64,000 nucleotides of DNA, from positions 16,583,625 to 16,647,624 of the forward strand of contig JABAKD010000016.1 in assembly GCA_012845835.1 (NCBI GenBank), written 5' to 3'. The position numbers were made by a program, and so were the translations under genes. The notes below the pieces were generated by a model. That model was not told the DNA's origin. It saw only the letters and a program-made list of their open reading frames with translations, and made no database searches. Of this stretch, positions 56,250 through 64,000 are shown piece by piece (position 1 is the stretch's first letter; each line of letters starts with the position of its first letter). This stretch comes from Undaria pinnatifida (taxonomy: Eukaryota; Sar; Phaeophyceae; Laminariales; Alariaceae).

Positions 56250-56590
56250 ATGTATGATTTGTATTATCTATATAATCTATATGATCTGTATGATCTGTAT
56301 GATCTGTATGATCTGTATGATCTGTATTATTAAAATAAAAATAAAAATACACTCCAGCTGTGCGATCGAAGATTTCGTCGAAACTCATCTTTGCAAGCTG
56401 TGTGTGATTCTCCGATCGCGATTATTACTTGGCGTGTGTCCTCATTAAGGACATATATGGTCTATACGATATATATTATCTATGTTATCTATATAATATA
56501 TGTGGTCTATATGATAAAAATGTGACCTATATTATCTATGTGATCTACGTGATTTATATGATCCATGTGATCTATATCGTGATCTTTCCG
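56250..56590. repeat. 10-bp minisatellite (TATGATCTGT)n in two blocks
   Basis: 56265-56330 has tandem TGATCTGTAT units. 56450-56585 has diverged TATCTATATGAT-type units. Between them is a family-G copy (56345-56450). Confidence 0.8.
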
Positions 56591-58815
56591 ATGTGGGAAA
56601 CATTCCCAGCAAGTAGAAGGAAACCACCCCCCGCCCAAAGGAAACCTATGCACGAAGAAGTCCACCTCCCTTCTCCTTTACCCAACTCCCGGCGTATTAG
56701 CATCGATCCAACCCACCACTTTGCCCTTGCTCCGCCCTTCCTTTTAATTACTCGTTCGTCTATCTTCCGCTTGTAAACCCTAAAAGCCGCGTCGAAGCTC
56801 ATTATATGCGAGTTAATGCGAGAACAACAACTACTGTATATCAATTGTCGTCTCGTTCAAACATGAAAAATTATTTTGTGTCTTGAATAAGTATGCTAAT
56901 TAGTACCAGAGGTATGAATTACAAGGTTTCTACAGCTTTCGCCGCCTCGCTCAAGAACCGATTCCGATTAAAATATGACACCCTGTATACACTTAAGAAG
57001 AAGCACACTTGAACTTAAAGTATTCCTGGGTGGCAAGCGGTATAGTCGTTTTTTCAGGCGCGAGTAGTGAGACGTACGGTATGCACCAGTATGGACCTGG
57101 CACATCGTAGGCTGACTCCCGATTTCACTTTTATACGCTTCTGGTGGAGGCATGAATTGCGTCAGCTGTGATATATGCATATGTACCATTTTGCTTTTTT
57201 TGCCTAGTCCGTCCCTTTTTCTCCGCCGGCGCAGAGTTTTTTGGTGTGCTTTCTTCTGCAATGCGATCAGACTACCCGTCGGTATATTATCAGCCGTGTG
57301 CCGGGCTCATGGGACGTCCGTGGCGCGAGCTATGGCCGCGGAAAGCCGCCGAAACTGGCTCTATTTTGCGGGGTAGGAGACACTTCTGTCCCCGAGCAAC
57401 CACACACTAGACGTATTTAAGCCTCGAGGTTAGGTCTCAAGTACTTCCAACTGGAAGAGCTAGGCCATTCGATATTTCGACCTTAACGCATAAAAAAAAC
57501 ACCACATGTCTAAAACTCGAAATAGTGGTCTCTTTCAGTAAGCATAAAAAGAAAAGCCGAGGAAAGATCAAACTACTTGAAAATAGACTTATGATATTTC
57601 TGCACTACTCCAGACGCAGATGGCAAGACGAGGATTTATGTCATGAGTCAGCACATGAGTGGGTGGAAACTTCGAGAAAGACCCTCCCCTGCCCATGCTG
57701 TGCGAGCTTGAACAAACGGCCAAAACAAATAACTGGTGCCTGGCAAAAACATTGAGTGCTTCGTACTCCATACTCGCTTCATATGTAGGATACCTCGCAG
57801 GCGTCTGCCGCCTTCGGTGTGCCTCAGTGTGGCAGTCAGTACAGCAGCACAGCAGGACTGGCCCTCAACCCGGTTCAATTTCCACCCTCGAAATGTAGGC
57901 ATCCGCGGGAAAGAGGCAACAGAGTTGTAAACTGCAGCAGCAGCTCCGGCCATGCGCTACGTCGGGCACAAAAACCAAACAAAAAAAATGTGTCATCGAA
58001 AAATTACAGCCTCTCAGGACGAGAGAGCAGGAGCACGAGCGCGCGACGAACTATGTCAGAGTCCCAGTTCTCTGACCGCAGAGAACGCCAGGGTAGGAGG
58101 AGTCTCGCGGGCGTTTTCCACCGGCTAGTTGTGCTGTAGTTGGGTTGGCTGTTGGGGTGCTGGTTGTCTGTGTGTTGTGCTGTGTTGTTTTGTTTTGTGG
58201 TGTGTTGTGTTGTGTGTGCGCTCGATCCTCGTGAATGAACAAGGACTCCTTTTTTTCAAGTAATAGTACGTAGAGGCATGCCGCTCCACGAGAGTGGGTC
58301 GCCTCTGACCACCGCCAACGTTTCTGATCGTGTTGTACACGCAGGTTGATTAACCCGGGTTGGGGATACACCAAGCGGCTTGCTAGGTTGAGCGTTGCAA
58401 TTACTGCGTGGGTGTTGTGCTGTGCTGCTGCTGCAGAGTGTCTGATGTTTCCTCGAGCTTTTGTCGTCTGAAATGCTGTTGTTTGCTGGAAAATACTCGG
58501 AAAATTGCTTCAAATATGCACTTGGGCCAAAATGTGCCCAAGAAGAAGTGCATATTTTGGGAAAATCCACATCTCACCGTGGTCTGCCGTGGTCGTTAGG
58601 TCGATAAAATAGACCTATTTTTTAGACATTTAAAACACGATAGGGCTTAATTTGGTTTAGAGCCAAAAATATAGGCATATCGTCAGGCTTAAATACGTCT
58701 ACTACACACACGGTGGAACTTTAGTCCTCGCACGTACGTCGGGGTGGCATCAAAATGTATTTGCGAGAGAATTTTCCCGCACTGCTAGACGCGGGCGCGG
58801 TGTATATGTACCCGC

Positions 58816-59403
58816 TGCAACGACGTGAACTATGTCATTACTGTGAGTTCTCCCTCACAATTGACACGGTGGTTACCATACAGCAGTAGCGAAACCTGTA
58901 TATAGAGATATAAAGTAGCAACACAACTCAAGCAAAAGTAACGATGTGCACACAACAGACCATATCGGCAACAAACATCGCATCGGTATAAACTGTCTAC
59001 GATCACAGCAGCAGCAAGCAACCGCAGAGAGCGGCAATAATATATACCTGGTAGATCGTAAAAAATCAAATTTTATTGAGTCCGGGATTTTTTTCTGGAT
59101 GGACCGAGGAGAATAAATACACAAGACCTTTACTCTCATCAAAAGAACATACACAGCGGTTTTACAATAGAGCACCACCAGCAAGCAGCACGTAGTCCAT
59201 AGACTCTAAGAGTTTATTGTCATATGAGCAACGACGGGAACTATGTCATTACTGTGAGTTCTCCCTCACAATTGACACGGTGGTTACCATACAGCAGTAG
59301 CGAAACCTGTATAAAGAGATATAAAGTAGCAACACAACTCAAGCAAAAGTAACGATGTGCACACAACAGACCATATCGGCAACAAACATCGGTATAAACT
59401 GTT
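58816..59403 (+). repeat. Near-identical direct repeats of about 180 bp (OTU 5' region)
   Basis: 58816-58996 and 59228-59403 differ only by a few substitutions and a 5-base deletion (CGCAT) in the second copy. They include GTGAGTTCTCCCTCACAATT, GATATAAAGTAGCAACAC (TATA-like) and GTAACGATGTGCACACAACA. The second copy runs straight into the OTU reading frame. Confidence 0.85.
59315..59332 (+). promoter_or_regulatory. TATA-like box upstream of OTU ORF
   Basis: GAGATATAAAGTAGCAAC lies about 30 bases before the reading frame and is repeated in the upstream copy at about 58905. Confidence 0.4.
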
Positions 59404-60004
59404 TGCGCGGGGAAAAATACTGGACACAGAAAACACACAACAAATTGACACCAATGATTCCTCTAACAGCAGCGACAGCAGTACAAACCCATCAGACAGC
59501 GAAAATGATCAAGACAACAACAGCGGCAACAATAACAATTCTGGTCAATGGTCCATTATTCCCGAGATTGGTGATGGTGCATGTTTATTAAGATGTATCT
59601 CGTGTCGTGTGCACAACAACCCAGCTTTACATCACATCGTCCGTGCACATATTATTGCCCACATCACAACCAATTTGTACACCGTTATCCCAGGATCAGG
59701 TTTCAACACTTTCCACGACAGCATCTTAGCTGGAGCAAATCAAGAACTTGTGGAAGTCGCTGGATCTCAACCTACTACATATTCGAGTGTTGAAGAGTAT
59801 CTCCACTTCATGTCACAGCCTTACGCATATGCTACAAACGTAGAATTAATTGCTGCCACGCAGTTATACGGAGTGGACTTTCGAATAACTTATCACACCG
59901 AGCCTCAGCAATATCCCAACCCTCCTCCTCCAAATGTCTGTGATATCTTATATTATCCACATTCTTTCCACTACGCATCCCTCCGATATACACCTTCTGC
60001 ATAA
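59357..60004 (+). CDS. OTU-type cysteine protease ORF
   Basis: An uninterrupted frame of about 215 residues. OTU proteases remove ubiquitin or ubiquitin-like proteins, and they also occur in mobile elements and viruses. Residues about 65-78 read WSIIPEIGDGACLLRCISC. The D-G-A-C motif holds the catalytic Asp region and Cys, and SFHYASLRY near the C terminus supplies the catalytic His. Between them lie SSVEEYLHFMSQPYAYA and ELIAATQLYGVDFRI, in normal OTU order. The first 60 residues are Asn/Ser/Asp-rich and low complexity. There is no ATG in this frame before the domain: the nearby ATG (59355) is in another frame, and the frame is closed by TAG upstream. The start may therefore be non-ATG, supplied by splicing, or lost. 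The composition is more AT-rich than neighbouring genes, suggesting transfer or a transposable-element origin. Confidence 0.72.
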   Translation: MHTTDHIGNKHRYKLFARGKILDTENTQQIDTNDSSNSSDSSTNPSDSENDQDNNSGNNNNSGQWSIIPEIGDGACLLRCISCRVHNNPALHHIVRAHIIAHITTNLYTVIPGSGFNTFHDSILAGANQELVEVAGSQPTTYSSVEEYLHFMSQPYAYATNVELIAATQLYGVDFRITYHTEPQQYPNPPPPNVCDILYYPHSFHYASLRYTPSA

Positions 60005-60196
60005 ATACTTCATCATCAGTTGTAGTCATTCGACTTGCGTCGCCCCCGGGAGGCACGTGTCTACCTCCCGAAGGGGAACCTTGTATGCGTGTACCATCTT
60101 TTGGTTTGTTTGTGTTTTTTCTCTGGGGTATTCCTCAGCTCCAGAGTGACCGGAGCCTGTCCTGTGACCACGGACTTGATTATGCGAGTTAATGTG

Positions 60197-60198
60197 AG

Positions 60199-60230
<32 letters not shown>

Positions 60231-60231
60231 C
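60197..60231 (+). repeat. (ACA)n microsatellite
   Basis: About 11 AAC units following GAGTTAATGTGAG. A related GAGTTAATGCGAGAACAACAAC lies at 56810, with a shorter tract. Confidence 0.9.
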
Positions 60232-60483
60232 GTACCTTGACCGCAAAACGGATTCGGATTTAATCCCAACCTTGACACATCGTCGCCTTCGACCATAGAA
60301 GTTTATTAAGTGTCTTGAATACAGCATGAGATCATCAAAAACAACCCCCCTCCCCCCTCTATACACGCTGATTTTATGTCTTGGTCAAGTATGGCAATGA
60401 ACATGTGTGGAGTTTACTGTAGTATGAACTCATGTCGTCCCCTAAAAACCATCGATTAAATTCATTGTTTTGTGTTCTCTCAC

Positions 60484-62595
60484 CGTGGTTCGGTCGACGA
60501 AGGTATCGCGCGCGTCCTCCTTCTCCCCCTCGCTAGCCTCCTCCGAGTCGGTGTCCTCCTCATCGGAAACGTACTCAGGACCCAAAAGAATCTTCATCTT
60601 AACCTTGTGCGCGACATGCCACAAAAATCGATCAAGAGGCGGGAGCATGAATATCACCAATGGTAGGGTGAATAATCAGCACGGACACTGGGTGAACTGA
60701 TGTCGTCGGTGGGTAGAAAGAACGGTTTCATGTGACGTATCGGGCTGCGGGATGGACAACAGAGTTACACTGGCACCCTATTAATATTACGGGGGACCCT
60801 AGTAAACAGGACCTACGGTGGACAAAAAAACCTATATATTCATCTATTTTCACTAACAATATTTGGTCCTATTTACTATCGTCCTCCGTAATAGCAACAG
60901 TAATCAATTGAATCTCGGGGAGGGGGGGGGGGGGGGGGGGGGCATTTGACAGTAAAGGACGTGCAGTACTGAAGACGACGAAATGCGCTCAGATCCTCAA
61001 AGGATCTTCTTGACCTTTTTCGTGAAATGGTCAAAAAGAGAAAAGAAAATGGCGTACGAGGAAAAAAGGGAAGCTATTGAATGTATAGTCTATGGCTCTC
61101 CGAAAACGGGAAATATTGAATTATTTACCAATCCCCGTTACCTCTCTCTCCCCCCCCCCTTAAAAGTTATTTATAATAGGTGGCCTCGGTTGGCATCGAC
61201 GCCGTAAAGCATTGTATGTGTATATTGGAGTTGGCGTTGGTTGGCAACGAGGCGGTAAAACAGGCCAATCAATGCGTGAGCTAGACAACCAGGGCACCGT
61301 TTTTTTTTTTTGACGGTCACCATGATGGTTATCGAGTTAGATATTATTTTGCGGGCTGGAGAACCCTAACTCCGCACAAGGGAAATGATCGCATCACGTA
61401 GTGTGTGAATATAGTAAGGCACTCACGAGGCAGTTACATTGTAATACCCATTGCTGTCTCTGGATTGGCCACACCAGAACACAAAGTGATTCATTAGCGC
61501 TGTCATCCATAAGCAAGAAATTAGACACAAGGTGCCGAAGTCCGTGTTACGAGCGGTTGTTGGGAGGATGCAGTTCACCCCTCATGCGACTCGCCGAACA
61601 CCTCACGGTGCTTCGCGCTTGGTGCAAGCAATGCCTGCCTGGTTGGTGAAAACCCGATGTACTCGGGCCCGACATAGTAGGGATGCGAGGGTCTATGGTC
61701 ATACGACTGCGGCCATGCAAAAACTGAGTACCCCCTCCCCCCCTTCCGAACAAAGCAATGTATCCATCCATCCATTGCCCCCTGTACTGGTTGGTGAAAA
61801 CCCGACGTGCTCCGCCCCGGCCTAGTAGGTATGGGAGGGTCTATGGCCACACAACTACGGCCATGCACAAACTGAGCACACACCCCTCCCCCGCCCCGAC
61901 CCCCAACAAAGAAAGGAATTGATCCATCCATTCATTCATGGCCCAAATCGACTTGCGGAAAGCACGAGATCGTGAGTTAGCAACACTCGATGAAAAATCG
62001 ACGAGCAGTGGGATTGCTGAACCCTATGTGCGATAAAGGCTGAAGGCAAGAAACGGGGCGGAAAAGGGACGACACCTGTGACCACGGCTTGTCCAAAAGC
62101 TGGAAAGTAGAAGAGTGAAAAGAAAAAGAAAAGACGAAAACAAAATCCCAGGCTGTGGGACGGGTCAGAAATCTGAAAACACCCGAGCGAAGGGGATGCA
62201 TCTAATATTTCCGGGAAGGGGGGGGGGGGGGGTCTGAGAGCGAAGGATGTTATCAGGGTTTTTGACTCCTCGGTAACGTACTCAGGATGCAGAAGCATCT
62301 TCATTTTTACCCACTGATTGACGGGTCAAAAACTCAAATGATATCCGAGAGAAGTAGACGTTGTAATCATATCTCAGGCTGCGGGACGGGCGAAAAAAAA
62401 AGACATCCGACACAATGAAATCATGTTAAATGTTCTCCCAGGCTGCGGGTCGGGCAACGCATTAATGTGACATCCGAGCAAAGACGATTTTTATAGAACA
62501 CCGCCTTGCCGTTCCCTCACTATTGTCGTCGCTACCCGCTTTGCTTGGCTCAACCCGATCGTTTCTTGTTAAATAATTGCGCAGAAAGAAGGAAA

Positions 62596-62627
<32 letters not shown>

Positions 62628-63999
62628 ACAACAACAAATAACGACAACCGCCTTCCTTTTCCCTACTGTTGTCGACCGCTTTGCTACCCGGGCGTTTTTA
62701 GCGGCTAAGTATGTAGGAATACACGAAAAAAAAAGCGAAACAAAATACAAAACCCCAAACCGTCTTACCTTTCCCTCGCTGTTGTCGACCGGTTTGCTAG
62801 GCGCGACCCGAACGTTTCTGGGAGAGGTGTCCGGCTCCATGCTCATGATGTTCTGGTACAAAATCTTCGTTACCCTCGCGTTGTCCAGCGTAGAGAACTG
62901 GTGTCGGAGAAAATACGGTGGGCGCAACGGGAGGACACGCGTGGAACACAAGAGAGGGCGTAACCACCAGCCGTGGTCACTCTTCACGTGTATCTCAACA
63001 TACGTGAGCGTCGTTGTGAGACGTGGCACCCAAAAGAGTACGGCCGGAACTCCCACTGCTATAACGCAATATGTGGAGCTGGAACTCCAAAAAACGCTAC
63101 GTCACGCTTCGTTGGCATCGCTCCGTAACGCTGAAAACTATCTTACCATGTCCGTCGAGGTAGGCGAATCCCCAGGCCCACCACCGTCACCCCCGCCCGT
63201 GCCCCCCGCCGCTCCGATGTCACGGTCGTCCTTGAACAGTGCCGAACTAACCGCCTTCATCATATGCGTTATCTTAGCGTCTAGCTGGGCGAAAACCTCG
63301 GGTAGCTTTGACCGAGGCGCCACGGGGTGCGTCTTGCTGTCCACCTGGCAGCAGCGAGAGCACGGCTTCTTTCGATTGCGATAGATAGTGTGCGTCGAGG
63401 TTTTTGGTTGTCGTACATGAACGTTTTTATCTTATCATACGTGGTGGTCTTCATTATGTGTCAATTCGTCACTTTTTGCAGGGAATGACACTCACACCGC
63501 GCATGGTCGAACGGTAAAAACATAATAGTACTATATATACAGCATCAAGTTATATAAAATGTCATGTGCGATGCCTTCGCGTCCGGCTAGGCCGAAAACC
63601 TCGGGTAGCTTTGCTTGAGGCGCCACGGGGTGCGTCTTGCTGTCTGAGCCTGTTTGCTCGTACCTTCGCGTCCTGGCCTTGTTTCAGAGGCCACAACCCC
63701 CCACCCACCCACACACCGAACCCCAACCCAACTCAACCCAACCGAAACCAAACCAACCCAAACACAACCAAACACAACCCGACCCCAACAATCAAGAAGT
63801 ACTAGCTAAGTTTTTAACAATGGCATCGTACCTTGCTCATGAAACGAGAGAGGGCGTCTCCCAGGCGATCCACCGTGACGCTGAGCCTATTAGCCCTCTC
63901 CTTTGCGTCCTCGCACTGTTTTCGAGCCGACCTCAAGGCGACGTCAATCAAATCGACCTCGTGGTACATGTCGCGGTTACCCGACGCCACGTCTTGCAT
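60484..63999 (-). CDS. Coiled-coil/acidic protein, 5' end outside window
   Basis: Four exons on the minus strand, 63999-63832, 63344-63147, 62897-62769 and 60603-60484, join in phase 0. They give 205 residues, open at the 3' end; a further exon is needed. The first exon is a strong heptad helix (EVDLIDVALRSARKQCEDAK, VTVDRLGDALSRFMSK). The second has LPEVFAQLDAKITHMMKAVS and a Gly-rich tail. The third reads FSTLDNARVTKILYQNIMSM. The fourth is acidic (YVSDEEDTDSEEASEGEKED). I do not recognise a family; a structural or scaffold role is only a guess. Decayed copies of three exons sit in its introns: 63572-63640 (exon 2), 62506-62565 and 62653-62705 (exon 3), and 62270-62325 (exon 4). The ATG at 63999 could be a true start. 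Confidence 0.62.
61568..61745 (+). mobile_element. SINE-like element S, best copy, C tail
   Basis: It runs from TTCACCCCTCATGCGACTCG through GCGCTTGGTGCAAGCAATGC, GTTGGTGAAAACCCGATG and GGTCTATGGTCATACGACTG to AAACTGAGTACCCCC plus a C-rich tail. About 175 bp. Confidence 0.65.
61777..61888 (+). mobile_element. SINE-like element S, 3' part
   Basis: CTGGTTGGTGAAAACCCGAC through GTCTATGGCCACACAACTAC to CAAACTGAGCACACACCCC. It directly follows the previous copy in the same orientation. Confidence 0.6.
62150..62470. repeat. Short local repeat CAGGCTGCGGGACGGG
   Basis: TCCCAGGCTGTGGGACGGGTC, TCTCAGGCTGCGGGACGGGC and TCCCAGGCTGCGGGTCGGGC recur about every 130-220 bp, each followed by a CATCCGA or CACCCGA block. 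A related copy lies near 60745. Confidence 0.55.
62601..62640 (+). repeat. (CAA)n microsatellite
   Basis: About 13 CAA units between two decayed exon copies. Confidence 0.9.
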
Positions 64000-64000
64000 T

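Noticed and set aside
1-64000. CRISPR arrays, bacterial operons or phage modules
   Set aside because: No regularly spaced repeat-spacer pattern is present, genes are split by introns, and leaders are eukaryotic plastid type.

Overview
The window is nuclear DNA of an intron-rich eukaryote, most likely a photosynthetic stramenopile and plausibly a brown alga. This is inferred, not looked up. Coding sequence lies in short exons with GT-AG junctions and phase-consistent frames, separated by introns of about 0.1-11 kb. Two genes start with a signal peptide followed by a phenylalanine just after the predicted cleavage site (A|F or S|F). That is the heterokont plastid-import signature. Long single-residue runs (Gly, Ala, Ser) and a heavy load of small repeats fit brown algae.

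Layout. 1.8-11.9 kb (+): an EF-hand protein whose start lies upstream or was not found. 13.4-18.3 kb (+): a small unknown protein. 20.4-24.6 kb (-) and 24.8-34.7 kb (+): a divergent pair whose start codons are only 226 bp apart. One encodes a ClpS-like protein and the other a DUF1995 protein, and both have plastid leaders. 39.7-43.5 kb (+): a protein with EF-hand-like character. 45.2-47.8 kb (+): a long Gly-rich acidic protein. 48.8 kb (-) and 55.4 kb (-): two candidate terminal exons. 59.4-60.0 kb (+): an OTU-type cysteine protease ORF behind a duplicated promoter. 60.5-64.0 kb (-): a coiled-coil protein that runs off the window.

The rest is dominated by repeats. I recognise a frameshifted, 5'-truncated LINE with two shorter copies that end at the same 3' point. 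A SINE-like family appears to share the LINE's GAGTAC+poly-C tail. There are four MITE-like families with terminal inverted repeats (A: CATCCCACGGTAGGGTT; B: CGATAGCCCCCC; C: CAGTGGGTACCCCGATTTAA, mariner-like; D: GACGCGTNCTACGATAGAGG). There is also an ACCCG-rich inverted-repeat family, two small interspersed families, a roughly 240-bp satellite and several microsatellites.

Functionally, the clearest unit is the divergent ClpS-like/DUF1995 pair, which suggests coordinated expression of two plastid proteins (proteolysis and thylakoid/photosystem maintenance). A recurring feature is decayed local copies of exons or exon edges in neighbouring introns, seen in at least two genes. All exon models were assembled by eye from splice signals and reading phase. 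No transcript or database evidence was used.
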